Assembly (NCBI RefSeq): GCF_932294415.1
Contig: NC_065541.1
Location: 29,186,790 to 29,250,789 of the forward strand
Direction: 5' to 3'
Length of the DNA: 64,000 nucleotides
Source of the DNA: Quercus robur
Lineage: Eukaryota; Streptophyta; Magnoliopsida; Fagales; Fagaceae
Shown: piece by piece, positions 45,373-58,904 of the stretch
How the letters are laid out: every line of letters starts with the position of its first letter
Numbering within the stretch: position 1 is the first letter of the stretch
Notes under the pieces: generated by a model
What the model was told of the DNA's origin: nothing
Database searches by the model: none
Seen by the model: the letters and a program-made list of their open reading frames with translations, nothing else
Made by a program: the position numbers and the translations under genes

Positions 45373-45704
45373 AAAAAAAAAACAAAAAAGAAAGAAAAGA
45401 AAGAGGAAAGAGGAAAGAGTCTCTTCTGCACTAAAAAAATAGGTTTGCTTGGGGGGGAAGGAGAGCATCATTTGAGGAGAGAGAGAGAGTGAAGATGTCG
45501 GTATCGACGAGGCAGAGGCGGGCAGTAGCAGCGTCAGATCCTGCAACATCGGAATCAGGAGGAGGAGGAGGAGGAGAGTGGTACACGAAGCACGACAAGC
45601 CTTCTTCTAGTGGTGGTAATATGCGAGGAGAAGAGGGATTGAGGTGGTTATTGCCTTTGTTTGTTCTAGGAACGCTACGCTACATGAGCGCCACATCTAA
45701 CATC
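43370..45704 (+). repeat. Tandem duplication unit A (ALG9 upstream region and part of exon 1)
   Basis: It begins TTAATATTTTGGAAAATAGC and ends at the exon-1 sequence ..GCCACATCTAACATC, directly followed by the start of unit B. About 1.33 kb is shared with unit B once the private insertion (44311-45317) is removed. The copies look roughly 95-97% identical. Almost no microhomology is visible at the junction. Confidence 0.9.
44311..45317. mobile_element. Non-autonomous DNA transposon (MITE-like) private to unit A
   Basis: Inverted ends are GAGCATTCTCATCAAAAATG and (reverse complement) GAGCATTCTTATCAAG. They are flanked by TTA on the left and TAA on the right, and the element is missing from the matching place in unit B (about 47408). 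The T(T/A)A flanks suggest a PIF/Harbinger- or Tc1-like type, which is uncertain. The interior (44500-45050) is CCA-rich with no recognised protein, plus a GA microsatellite at 45069-45100. Confidence 0.7.
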
Positions 45705-45755
45705 TTAATATTTTGGAAAATAGCAAATATGTTATATTGTTATTATCTTAGTTAA
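45495..45755 (+). pseudogene. Truncated copy of ALG9 exon 1
   Basis: The ATG at 45495 starts MSVSTRQRRAVAASDPATSE, as in the real gene. About 70 residues match ALG9 exon 1 to ..YMSATSNI before the duplication junction, after which 16 unrelated residues lead to a stop at 45753-45755. The GT22 signature HDCDEVFNYWEP and the exon-1 splice donor are not included. Because the upstream region was copied too, it might still be transcribed. It cannot make the enzyme. Confidence 0.88.
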
Positions 45756-47562
45756 ACTTTAATGAAAGTTTATGATTCTTAAAATATTCTATTGTGTAAT
45801 GTCCAAAATACTCCAACTAAATTTTAACATCCCAAAATTTTTTTCACGTATTCTGAGTTTTAGATGATAGTAATGCTTGCAAAGTTGCAATGGTGATATA
45901 AGATGTGTAGGGCCCAATAGTCTATGGGCCCGGCTCGCTCGCTTATGGGGAGTCCACAGGTCACCAAACTAAAGGAGGCCAGGGCCCAAGCCCAAAAATA
46001 GTGAGTCCGATGTGGTTCAAAGATGGTCCGAGGACCGCTCAGTCCTCGGAAAGCCCAGAACCCCATTGACGAGAATGGGATACAGGCAAACTTGAAAGAT
46101 CAGAAAATATCTCACGGAAATAGTCCTTAATACCCTTCATTGACATGACATCGCCCCAAACAGAGCCGGATTTTTAGGCTTTATGGACCATCTCCCATAA
46201 TTCAGGGATTAGACTGATGGGACAGATATCTGCCCTGGAAAGATCGACCCTACACGTGGACGAAGGACGACGAACGTAGGCTAGTATAAAAGAGAATGTT
46301 ATGTGACCAAAGAAAGGGGGTCCCCCATCTAGCTTCTGGAGGAAGACTTGATGAAAGAGAATGTCTGGATAATACACGCCGGACACCACATAAAAATCCT
46401 CCGACGGGTAACCGGGGACAGCACCATCGCTCCTCGGACATGATCCGAGGAGCCGAATCCTCCTAGATACAAGATTGATGGGCCTGAATATCCAGCCCAA
46501 AGCTCGTTCTCATACTGGTTCAACTATGGTCTGGCCCGAAATGTCGCCCTGTGATCCAACGCTGGCCTTTCAAGCCCACTCTCTACAAATATTATTGTGA
46601 GGGACCTTCCGTGTGCGAGCCCAACGTCGTTGTCGGGCCGTTAAAGATTTTGTGTCCCTACAAGATGTTTTATATGTTACCTAGAGAACATTGATTTTTT
46701 AAGTTTAAATCTTCGAAACTTATAATTTATCTAATGGAAAATTCGATGACACACGTCTTTTGTTTTTTGTTTTTTGTTTTGTTTTGTTTTTTTTTTCTTT
46801 TATTGCCTAAAATGTGTGTTCATTGAAAATTAAGTAAGCTAGACATTGCACCTAGACTCATGTAGAATGATAAAAAAGAAAGTATAAATGAAAAAAAAAT
46901 TGATGTATATGGTTGAAGGTATTTGATGTAAAGTTTCAATTGTAGTATATGACATCGTGTATTGTAAAAATTTAAATATTGTGACAATATTTTAACAAAA
47001 CTCAGTTGCTTATTGCTGGAAGTTGATGATATTCATTATCATTCTTAGAAGTTTTTAGTAAATGGATATTGCTTTTAGCAAATATATATCAAAATTCTTA
47101 TGCGAATGAGATTAACTTTATATTACACATCTTTTATGTATATAATTTCATACTTTGTCTTTACTCAAAAAAAAAAAAAAAAAAGTTTCATACTTTTTCA
47201 AATAGAAATTCTTTTCACATAGATACTTTTTTTTATATGCATTTATTTAAAAGATTAGGGATTATATAGAAATATTTGAAAGATTATGAACCGTTTTTTA
47301 AACATAGATTAAAAAATAATAATAAAAAGGTTTGCTTTTAGCTTTTTGTATTATATGATGCAAATAGAGTATGAAAAAAATAAGCAATTCTGAAATGGGG
47401 TTGAGTTCTAATAATAATAATGCAATAAAACAGATATATTTTTTTAAACAAAAAAGAAAGAAAAGAAAGCGGAAAGAGGAAAGAGGAAAGAGGAAAGAGT
47501 CTCTTCTGCACTAAAAAAAAATAGGTTTGCTTGGAGGGGAAGGAGAGCATCATTTGAGGAGA

Positions 47563-47603
<41 letters not shown>

Positions 47604-47818
47604 TGAAGATGTCGGTATCGACGAGGCAGAGGCGGGCAGTAGCAGCGTCAGATCCTGCAACATCGGAATCAGTAGGGGGAGGAGGAGGAGAGTGGTACAC
47701 GAAGCACGACAAGCCTTCTTCTAGTGGTGGTAGTACGCGAGGAGAAGAGGGATTGAGGTGGTTGTTGCCTTTGTTTGTTCTAGGAACGCTACGCTACATG
47801 AGCGCCACATCTAACATC
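45705..47818 (+). repeat. Tandem duplication unit B (promoter and exon-1 start of the intact ALG9)
   Basis: It matches unit A from TTAATATTTTGGAAAATAGC to ..TAACATC, interrupted by solo LTR S4. It is contiguous with the functional gene, so its upstream part is the present ALG9 promoter region. GA-rich sequence (47567-47596) lies just before the start codon. Confidence 0.9.
45906..46662. mobile_element. S4: solo LTR with target duplication AGATG
   Basis: A 757-bp unit starting TGTAGGGCCC and ending GTGTCCCTACA, with AGATG at 45901-45905 and 46663-46667. The paralogous site in unit A (about 43569) has AGATG once and no insertion. That gives a direct empty-site comparison and proves the exact ends. 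It has no protein-coding capacity. Confidence 0.95.
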
Positions 47819-50800
47819 ATTCACGACTGCGACGAGGTCTTCAATTACTGGGAGCCTCTCCATTTTCTTCTCTACAAATCTGGCTTCCAAACCTGGGAGT
47901 ACAGGTCTTCTGCTCTTCTTCTACCTCCCTCCTCCGACTCGATTAATTTCCTGCTTAATCTTGCTTTCTTTTGCAAACCCCCACGCACCCACCATAACAC
48001 TTTAGTTTTTTTTTTTGTTCATGCCTCCATGATTAAGTTTGATTTATCATACCTTTTGCATTTCATGCTTCCCTGTTTTTTTCTTCTAAAGTTATATATT
48101 AGTTTGTTGTTTAGAAATTGGGTTATCAGGAGTAAGGTAGTTGCGTGTTTTATGATCCACCACAGTTAATTCGTTGGACATTTGGAACTTAGTTCCATTA
48201 TGTTTGATGTGGACAATTTAGCTGGAACAAAACTGGTTTAGGTTTGAGGATGTGGAAAGTACAGGGACTCAATTGTTGCCTATGTTTACTGGTTCTTTGT
48301 TTGATTGGTCTCATGCATGGGGCTTCACTAATAGCATCTCCATTATGGAATTCATAGAGTCCCTCTATCTCCTTATATAATTTTGTTCTTTTATAATTCT
48401 TTTCAACCACTAGTCTCTTTGCAATAAAATATATCTTTTAAAAAAATAAAAATAAAAAGTAGTTGCAAAGGTGCGGTGGATTGGCATCGATCTTAGTTTC
48501 AAATCCTACATATCAAAAGATGAATAGTTAGACTATTGTTTCTCTCCAGCTTTCTTGAATTATTTTGAAATATTTCTTGGTTTAACATGACTTTCATTTA
48601 AGACATTGAGTATTGTTATAACATATACACTTCCTGCAGTTCCCAGTTTGCACTGCGATCATACTTATATATTCTATTCCATGAATTAGTTGGCCGACCA
48701 GCTTCCTGGTTGTTTGGCGATGAAAAAGTATGATTTCTCTATACCCTTGGATTGCTATTCTTTTGATATTTTATTGATATGTGATACTTTGTAACCCCAG
48801 TTTTGATTTATTAGTAGGTTGAAATATACTTTTTGTCCCTGAAATATGGTCTAAGTGTGATTTTTTTTTAAAATTTTTCATGGGCAAAATTGAAATTTTT
48901 TAAAATTTGAGACAGAAATCAAACTTGGGCCATATTTGAGGGACAAAAAGTGCATTTTAGATTTTATTTTTTACATATTCATGAACCAATATCTTTCCCA
49001 TGGCAGGTGAGAGTATTCTATGCTGTAAGACTCTTTCTAGGTCTCCTCTCTGTTATCACAGAAACTGTTCTGGTAGTAGCCCTTTCCAGGAAGTATGGAA
49101 AACGTCTTGCTTGTTACACACTTGCAATGTTATGCTTAACCAGTGGCTGCTTTTTCGCTAGCACAAGTGGGTGGACCTTTCTATTAGTCAAAGTTGTTTC
49201 GCAAATTGTGCTTCTGTCTTGTGTCTTTAGTGATGCCTTATATTTTTGTATTTGGTCAAGTATTAAAAATTTGGAGTTTCAGTTGCTCCATTATACTTTG
49301 GTTTTTATATTTCATTGTCTTGACATTGTTTGCTAGGTTTCTTGCCAAGTTCATTCTCTATGTATGCCATCTCTCTTTCATCGGGGTTATTTCTTCTAGA
49401 GAAACCTGCAATGGCAGTTGCAGTTGCAGCTATTGGTGTAATCCTTGGCTGGCCATTCTCAATCCTGGCTTTCCTGCCAGTCACATTCTACTCTTTGGCT
49501 AGAAGGTTTAAACAAGCATTTGTAGCTGGGGCTGTCACCTCCCTTTCTCTTCTTGTAAGTTAATCATTAATTTTGATCATTAGATATTACTTTAATGGAT
49601 CTATTATTTATATGCCTGTACCTTAGCAATTGGCATCGATAGAGTTATTAAATCTCATATTAAGTAACTTTTGGCATGCACATTACAATGTTAGATATTT
49701 GGAATTCTTGCAGGCAGTCTCTTTACTGGTTGACTACTACTACTACGGACGATGGACATCATCTTTGTTGAATCTGTTGCTATATAATGTCGCAGGAGGT
49801 GGTGAAAGTCATTTGTATGGGACTGAAGGGGCATTATATTATCTGAGGAATGGATTTAATAATTTTAACTTCTGTTTCATTCTCGCTTTGCTGTTCTTGG
49901 GAATTTTGCCAATTGCAAGGAAAAAGTATGTCCCTGACCTGCTGATTGTGGTCTCACCAGTGTATATTTGGCTGGGATTTATGTCTTTGCAGCCACACAA
50001 AGAAGAAAGGTTTGATAATTTTACTTTATGAAGAGGAAGAAGAAGAAATTGTTGTGGATTTGGATGATACCTTCTATCCCCCCCACTCCATGCACATTTG
50101 TGTGTCTTGACATTTTTTTTTTCATTTCAATGCTAAAATTATAATCTTATCATTTGCTATCCAAAACCACTAATATTAACAATAATTTATTATGTACTTG
50201 AAATTTTTCTATGTTTGTCAATTAGCAAGCTTGATTGTGGTTCAACTGTTCCATTTTTTTTTTTTTTTTTGAAAGAAAGCACTATCTTGTGTTGGTCCAT
50301 GCCCCTCTTTTTTGGGAAGGGGAAAACATGTATAACCCACATTTGTAAAGCCACATCTACAGATAGTCATGCTAGTGTCAGTCAAGATTCTCGTATCCCT
50401 ATGTTTGGAGAGAAAATTTGAGATCAAGCAGATTCAGCTAGTAACTTGCAATTAGCATGTAGTAAATATTTTCCTGACCAATCTGGACGTTGATGTATTT
50501 AATTCACCTTTATGCCATTCATATTTTTCTACGACCTTCACTCATTGAAAAATGGAGGTTAGAGGTGATTTCTTGTTCAAGGATAGAAGAAATGGTGGTG
50601 ACTCAGTGTAAAGGTAGCATCTATGAATAGATGTGTCAGGTAGTTTGGAAAGGTCTACCATTCAAAATTGAGTGGGAGTCCATATATGAGACACAAGTCC
50701 ATTTCAATAGTTTTTCTTCCATGATTTTGATTTTTTTCAAATATAAAAAATTATATTTTCTGATGTTCTACTTCTTTTGAATTACTGTAAGCATCACCCT

Positions 50801-53800
50801 CTAACTTATGGCACTTGATAATACATTTTATGTTGACCCTTCTTCATATATCATAACTGATTGCATAAATGGTTTGCATAAGAGTTTTTTTTTTTTATAA
50901 TATGTAGGTCAAGAACTAGGAAAATGATTATCTTAATTTACTTGGGAAGTGAATCCAATGATCTTAATTTATCTCTGGAACCTGAATGGACAATCTTTGG
51001 ATAAGTATGGGTTTGTTTGTGTATATAGCATTAACCTATTTCATGTAATGTTATAAATTAAATTACTGGAAAGGCTGCAAAAGGGTACTCTTATCTGGTT
51101 TCTATGGGCTGTTCCTTTAATAATGTTACAGCTATCTGTAAAGGTTTTTATTTGTGCATTTATGAATCATCTACTTTGTTTCCGATAATTAATTTTGAAT
51201 TTCAAACCTCTTGCTCAGGTCTCCTAAGTTCTGTAATCAGAAGAAATCAAGATCCATTTAACCTCCAGTATTATATTAAAAGAGTGCAGGGGAAATATTA
51301 TTGATGATAATTGTTTTCTAACTACATTTGTAGGTTCCTTTATCCAGTATACCCACTTATTTGTGTTGCTGCTTCAGCTGTCATCGACAGCTTTCCTGAT
51401 CTTTTCCGAGATAAATATAATCCCACTGATAATTCCCTGATTGTTACGGTAAGTGTATTCTATTTTCCCATGCATTTCTCAGTATACGATAATGAGTCCT
51501 CACCCATGGTCAATTTCTTGTTGTGTATATATGCAGATGGCCAAATTACTTCGACCTGTGGTTCTTAGCCTCATATTGTGTACCTCCCATTCTCGTACTT
51601 TTTCATTGATTAATGGTTACTCTGCTCCTCTGGAGGTTTACAAGCTTTTAGAGCATCATTACGATGCCGGAACGGGTAACAGCCAATATCTTGCCTATAT
51701 GTATATGATACTATTTCCTCTTGGTGATGAGATTATCAAGGAATTCACTAAATAACCCCCTTTAATTCATTAAAAGAAGTGAGGTTTAGGGTAATTTTGT
51801 CTATCAAGTCATGGAAACAATGCCAACCCCCCCAACCCCCAATACACGTGCGTGTGTGCACACACACTTACATATCTTGAGATGAAGAAGGAATGTTCTA
51901 AGCAGTTGTCCTAGTATTCTTTTGAAAGTCTCAAATGAGAGGTAGCTTTGATATTCTGGCTTCAATGTTCTTTTATAATGGAAATGGTATAGGAAATGAA
52001 TAGCTCAAGGCGTGACAGTACATGTTTGTTGGTAACAATTTTACATTTCTTGAAAATTTAAAATGCAATAAAGTGCGTCCTTTTAAATTTTTGTGATGAC
52101 ACTTACTAAGAGATAGGGTAGTTATACCAGCCTGGATGATCTAGTATTCTTGTTCCCTTTAACATAATATAGCTTTACTAGTAATAATGTTCTGTCTGAT
52201 TGATATGGTAGCCTTAGGAACATACACTTCTTAATGGTGGTTTTATTCAGAACTTACATTTCCTTTTGTTTTAAAACGCATGTTTTCAGTTTATTTTTTC
52301 AGATATCAGCATCCAAGAATTTTCTTTGAAATTCTGTAATAGCATTTCTAAATTTTCTTCTCCCTAAATTATTTGTTACTCTTTCTGTAATTTACACCTT
52401 AAAACTCGAGGCCGAGTTTCTTCCAACAGGAGTATGATGGAGTTATGGAAGATTAATATGCTATTACTTTTCAAATTTGCCTATTCAAGAATTATTTTAT
52501 TGGGTCCTCGTGAAGTCCAATTGAAGTGAAAGATGTGCCCTTTTAATGGTCTAAGTATGAGTCTTTTAGGGTTAAAACAGTTTTTAATTTGGGTTTTTAT
52601 TTTATTAGTTATGGTCAGTTTTATATTGAGGGGCAAATCTGTAATTTCTGCAATTCCTGTGAATTAAGGGTATTTTGGTAATTTAGTTGAGTCTAGAATC
52701 TTCTAAAGTATTCTTAGTATCTTAAGTTTATTTACTTTGGGTCCAAGTTAGTATTTATTAGGTTTTATTTAGTAGTCCAAATACTAGTAGGAATCCTATT
52801 ACGATTCCTACTAGTACAAGTAGAGTCTTTATATATATTGTATTCAAATAAAATAGAATGAGTTGATTAATAAAATTGAGTGTTTTGAGCGATATTTATG
52901 TTGGCCTTTGTTGTTTCCTTCTCTTTCTCTTCTTTCTTTCTAAGATTACTGTTCACGGATACTGTTCACACAGCTCCTAAACAGCCCTAACTTATTTCTA
53001 ATTCTTCTTCTTTCCTAACCCTAAACCCACCACAACTAAATGTAGACAAATCCCTAATTTGTCCTACATCAAGTTTTGGTGTCACTTTAGCAACTTTTCT
53101 GACACATTATTGTCAGTGGGAACTAAAGTTAGATAAAATGCCATGAGAATAGGAAAGACAACTCAATTTTAAAGACCACATCAATTCCAAGGACATCATT
53201 TATTTGGTATTCGAAAGTTTAAAGGTGATATAGCCATTTGAATCTGATGCAGGACAAAACCAAACAATGCAACATGAAAATTAAAGAACAAACAAATAAA
53301 GATAGGCAACCTGGAGTCAGCACTTAGGCTCTTTTGGAGACAACACCAAGCAAGAGATATCCTCTAGGAGATAGCATCTGGGGTTGGCTGGAGATAATTG
53401 GAACAATATCAAGAGAGATTTTATTCTAGTTCATGGCAAGACGCTTGTAGCTCAATTGGTTAGCACCTCCTAGTGTTCTCTAACATAGACATCTAGGGTT
53501 TGAGTCGTCCTACCCCCAATTATCATATTACCACAAAAAAAGAAGGAAAAAAATCTAGTTCAAATCTCTATAGAATAAATTAGATTGTTGCTAGGATTTT
53601 GAGACATTTAGATAGAGAATTAAACAATATTTATTGATCATTACGTACAATTCAATTAAGATATTATATGAAAGTATGATTTTTCTATTCTTTTTTATTT
53701 GAGATTTCAATGATATTTTTATTGGTTAATTCAAATATAAAAATAAATAAATAAAAATATTATATTATAAAAAACTCATGAGTGGGTTATGTTGGAGTGA

Positions 53801-54797
53801 AACAGAAAAGTTTGAGAATAGCCGGATCTAAATGCTTTCTCAATAGTTTTGAACCATGTAGACCATATTCATCATAAAAAAAATTCCCTCATCATAGGAT
53901 TAGGAGTACAATACTATGCTTATATAGACTACTAGGACTACATAATTCTAATTGACATAGGAAACCTTAATTCTAATTGACTAAGGGAACTTAATTTTAA
54001 ATGACTTGGGAAATCCCAATAATTAAAAAAATATCATTGACTTTAGGAAATTGAATAAAAATACAGATGTTTCCAAAATTAAACATTAAATAAAATACAA
54101 ATAAACCTAATTGACCAATAAAAATACAATTGTTTCCAAAATTAAATTAGACTAAATTACAAAAAAAATAAAATTCTTTCCGCATCGAAATCTTTTATGT
54201 TTTGGATCCTATATGCTGCAGGTTCTGTACTATGCGTCGGAAGTGAATGGCACCGTTTTCCATCATCATTTTTTGTTCCTGATTATGTGGGAGAAGTCCG
54301 ATGGATTGATGATGGGTTCCAAGGTCTTCTGCCATTCCCATTCAATTCTACCCTGGGAGGGACTGCAGCAGCACCACCATATTTTAATAATAAGAACAAG
54401 GCATTGGATGAGCAATATGTAATTAAACTTGAAATTGTTTGATATGCCAAAACTTGTTCTGTTTTCCCTTTCCATTATATCATTAATGACCCACCATTTG
54501 ATCCTACAGCTCCGGGATCTTGAGGCATGTACTTTTCTGGTTGAGCTGCAGCTTAATCGACCTTACAATACTCGTGGAAGTGACTTGTCAACATGGGAGG
54601 TAAATCAATCTTCTTCTCTTCACTTTTCCTTGCATGATTATACTAATTTTATGTATCTTCTTCAGGCCGTGGCAGCACTGCCTTACCTGGACAGGGAGCT
54701 CTCACCTGCCATGTTTCGGTCATTTTTTATCCCATACTTGTGGCAGGAGAAGAACGTATTTGGCATGTATAAACTGCTTAGAAGAATACCAAAATGA
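47609..54797 (+). CDS. ALG9: ALG9-type alpha-1,2-mannosyltransferase
   Basis: ER membrane enzyme that adds alpha-1,2-linked mannoses from dolichol-phosphate-mannose to the lumenal lipid-linked oligosaccharide for N-glycosylation. Exons: 47609-47904, 48640-48727, 49007-49166, 49337-49554, 49714-50009, 51334-51448, 51537-51675, 54222-54418, 54510-54599 and 54666-54797. All introns are GT-AG, phases agree, and the total is 1731 nt (576 residues), close to known plant ALG9 (about 570). The GT22 signature HDCDEVFNYWEP is at residues 72-83; PHKEERFLYPVYPLI, the other family hallmark, spans the exon 5/6 junction. Many hydrophobic segments fit a multipass protein. ATG 47609 is the only sensible start. 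The duplicated promoter lies upstream. The Arabidopsis orthologue is EBS3/ALG9. Confidence 0.95.
52540..53075. mobile_element. Possible degenerate LTR-like sequence in ALG9 intron 7
   Basis: A stretch with GGGTATTTTGGTAATTTAG, a palindromic ACTAGTAGGAATCCTATTA region, a TATA-like TTTATATATATTG near 52828, and an end reading TTTGTCCTACATCA. It has LTR character, but I could not define both ends or a target duplication. Confidence 0.3.
53434..53553 (+). mobile_element. tRNA-derived SINE in ALG9 intron 7
   Basis: A ~120-bp insert with a tRNA-like A box (TAGCTCAATTGGTTAGCA) and a degenerate B box (AGGGTTTGAGTCGTCC), ending in an A-rich tail. It is flanked by TCTAGTTCA at 53425-53433 and 53554-53562. 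The tRNA-like segment is not a tRNA gene: no acceptor stem closes and it carries its own tail. Confidence 0.75.
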
Positions 54798-55704
54798 TTT
54801 GGGCGGTCTTGAAGTGTGGTTGACCATACCCTTAGCGGTTTGTGGTAACGTTGATACCTTACCCACTGAGGAAGAAAATCCGGAATTACATTTGACACCC
54901 AATTTTGCTAATGAGATTGCTAACTATTCATACTTAAAAGGTTTTACCTGATTCTGCAATGGAATTTAGTTGACTGGTCCATTTATATATTTATTGTATG
55001 TTCCAGACGTTATGATGTGTATGTAATCCTTTATGTTCTATAGGGTTCTAAATTCACAAGCTTCTCCCATACTCTCCTTTCCGTTTCACTCGGTATTTTG
55101 CCATGTCATTTAAAATTTTAAAATAACGTGACATTTAATACACATCTAAATTTGTACTACTTGAATCATAAATCAAATCAAAATAGCAAACCCATAGATT
55201 TTCTTTGGATGTTAGGTTTGGATGATTTAGGTATGGGTTTGAAAAATGGGATTTTGGGCATGCTATTCATAGATCTATGGGTTTGCTATTTTGAATTGGG
55301 CTTTGTTGTCAAGTAAATGATGGTTGAAAGGATGTCTTCGAGTCTAGTGCTTGTGGTTTGGATTTAAATTTTGGTGGGTGACCTTTAAGATATGTGGTCG
55401 CCATGTGGCTTGGGTGGTCATGGATTTGGTATGGTTTGCCGTGAGTTTTTGGTTTGTTTTGATTTGGGTGGTCATGAGCGTAGGTCTGTGATGTGTTTCA
55501 AGAAATCTTTGATGTGGTTAGTGGATATGGGTGAGGGTTTGTGGTGGTGATGGGTTTGGCTTTGGGGTGGCCAGCGAACGCTGTTTGAAACATTCAGTAG
55601 TTTTCTTTTTTCTCTTCTTTTTTATCCTTTTGTTTTGCATTGGGTTTGAGGTGGTGGTAGTCGTGGGTTGTTGCTGATGTTATTGTTTTTGGGTGGGTAG
55701 AAAA

Positions 55705-55744
<40 letters not shown>

Positions 55745-58700
55745 GATGCTAAACTAACCTTTAGCAGTGATGGCTGTTCAATGGAGTTGTTGACTTCGGT
55801 GAAGGCTTATGGGTTTTGTAGGTGGCATGGTTCGGTGAGAGAAAGGGACAAGAGGGAAGAGACTTAGAAGAGATAACAACATTTAGCTATTTGGGAACAA
55901 AGTTGTCTTTTAGGTACTAAATTGGTTAGTTTTGAGAAGTTTTGGACTTTGTTGGTATTAATCCAAATCTCATGGCAGTTGTCTAAAATTTACCCAATTA
56001 TATATTCATAAGCCTCATAAATGAAACTCTTAGAGATTTTTTTTTATTATTATTTATAGATGCATAGAATAAGAGGAATTACACCATATGACAAGTTTAA
56101 CGATTTTTTTTTTTTTAATAGGATGTTTAACGAGTTTAACTTATGTGTAAGCAATGAAATTTTGTCATTTTCTTGATACCTGTAAAAAGTAGTAATATCC
56201 CTCTGGGTATTGTACTATAATTTTCGTTAACTTATTTTGCAGTAGTCCACATGGGCTATATCCTGCCCACCACACTGTCATTACCAAAGGGGTAACACTC
56301 ATGACTCAACTCTTTTTCTTTTCTTTTCTTTTTTTTAAGAGGAAACACTCAACTTATTTAAGAGAGACAAAAAGTAAAATGAACTTTTAAGAAATACTTT
56401 ATGTATTGTATTCCCTTATTTGGAAATTGAACAAAGAAGAAATAGAATGATTAATATAGAATTCTCTTTCCTTTTTTTTTTTTTCTTGGGAAAATTCTTC
56501 CCAAAGTTGAAAAGAACATTTATGAATTATCCAGATGAAATATTGATTTTAGACCTATTTTGAGAAGAAAAAAAAAAAATTAAAGTCATAATAGTAAATT
56601 ATTATTTATTTACTTCCATTCATTTTGTTTGTGTTTTTTTTTTTTTTGGCTGAACTTTATTCATTTTGTTATTAACTCTTTTTTTTTTTTCCTTGAAAAG
56701 ATTATGTTATTAACTCTTAAATACACATAAATAAATATAAACCATATTCTATTGTACGTATTTCTTTATGATTTATTATTATTATTTTTTTGGACAAAAC
56801 TTATGTACAGTATCTTAGGTGCTGTTCTCTTTTAAGATTCTATCCTGCGGCTACTTAACTTAAAAAATACACTTTTATTCATAAGGAAAAAGTCACATGG
56901 CAGAATTTTAAGAGAGGAACTTAAGGAACAACATATAAGTACTGTATCTAAGTCTTACTCTCTTTTTTTCTTTTTCTTTTTTTATTTTTATTTTTATTTT
57001 TATGAACTCTTTAACATAGTTTCACTTTCAGCAGTTAACTTCCCTTTCTATTTAGTATCTCCGCCTTTCTTTCTTCCCCTTTCTTTTCCTTGTTTCCCAT
57101 TGTTGCCACTCGTCTCAGCTTCTATCAATAGAGGAGTGGAGAGGTTAGGACTTAGGAGTTTCATATAAAGAAAGAAATCAATAAAAGTTTGACAACTCAA
57201 GAAGAAAAAAAAAAGGGAGTCGGGGGTATGTAGAAATATAACAGAATATAAGGACTCATAGACATTTAGAAACATGGAAGCTGGTAGTTAACAGGCTTAT
57301 ATATATATATATCATATGGCTTTCTTAATCCATACTCAAGCATTGTATTTCACTGAATTTTCAGAGCATTAGGTAGATGCTTTGCAATAATTCTTCTGTT
57401 TGACTAAACCTATCCAATTATTGAGAAGTTTTTGTTAAGTTGCAAATGCAAATCTACTTTTCTTGGATCCCCCTGTGGTCTCATGAAAAGTACGTTGGAA
57501 ATACTCTAATGAAAAACAAGTTTTGATTTGACAAATAAGATCCCAAATAATTAGCAAGAACAAAATAAAGAGGAAGAGAGGAACAATCTCACATTGCTAT
57601 AGAATCATGCAAAAGTGTTGTCCCTAAAAGTTGATTCGTGCCTCTTGAAGTAGAACTTGGTGCTTGTCACTCCCTTGACCAATCAACCCCACAAAATTAG
57701 ACTATAGCATTGACCTTCGCAATGAACACACTCCCAACAACAAAGGTTCAAGAACAACCCTAGTACTCTGCCTTTCCTTTTGCAAGTGTAGTTTGCACTT
57801 AATATGAAGTGTGGTCTGCACTTAATAAAATATGTTGGAGAGGAAGAGCAAACCAGTACAAGAGGAGTTCAGCAGAATAGGACCTGGGCTTCCACTAAGG
57901 AAGACTAGATCAAACTAGAAGAACAAGGAAGAGCAGAAGATGTTCCACTAATGAAGCAAAGAAAGAATGTGTGAACAATGTGAGGTCTAGTGGAAGTTTT
58001 ATTAGCATAAAAAAATAATTAAATAAGGACAAAATTTAGTTACAAAATTAGTTATAGTCTTAAACTACAATCTTACTCAATATTTTTTTATTGGAAATAA
58101 ATTTTGATAAATCCACAATTGGATTACATCTTCTTCTAATATCCTCTATGATTGCAAACTTTTCTAGAAAATTAAATATCAATAACTATGCTATCAATAA
58201 ATTGTTTAAATTGCAAATTTTTGTAGTTTAAAATTATGCATTAAATATAAGCTTATAGATTATATAGTAAATAATATCTGATTGACACAAAATTTGACAT
58301 ATGTATTAAGAGCGTAAAGAACATATAATTTAACGGTTGGATTTTAAACTACGTTTATTTTATTAAATGATATAGTTTTAACCTATCACTAATTTTATAA
58401 CTAAACTTTGTCCATAAAATAATAATTTCGCTTACTAAACTAAGCTAAACTCTAACCGGCAGACCCAACAATCACTGACAAATCCAATGGGTCAGCCAAA
58501 CGGTCACCGAACACGTTAAATATCCAATGGGCTGGAAAAAAGAAAATAATGAGTTTTCTTTCCAACGAAGCTAAACTCCAATGGGCAGAACCAACGGGTC
58601 AGTCAAATTGTCATTAAGAGAAAATAAAAACCCAAAGAAAAATTAGTTGGATCTCATGTGATATGAATAAAGTCCAAGTCCAGACTAGGCCGACTATTTT

Positions 58701-58904
58701 AAGATATTAACTGAGATAGACAGTGGCATATTAACACAATACAAAGCATCCTAACCTATGTGAGACTCATAACAATAAATGAAATGTTTGAAACACACAC
58801 CCACACCAACAAAGTATGAAGTCAACAATACAAGTTTCAATTCCATCCTTCACCCTTCACCCACATATTAGCTAAACAAAAGTTTCATATTTTCTTTTTA
58901 AATT
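54798..58904. other. Intergenic DNA, no gene recognised
   Basis: The ALG9 3' flank, then AT-rich sequence with many homopolymer runs. A G/T-rich segment lies at about 55200-55700 and a GA microsatellite at 55707-55742. A TA-rich tract lies near 57300. Open frames are short and show no family resemblance. Confidence 0.5.

Noticed and set aside
53443..53515. tRNA gene
   Set aside because: A/B-box-like sequence is present, but there is no closed acceptor stem; an A-rich tail and flanking 9-bp duplication identify a SINE.
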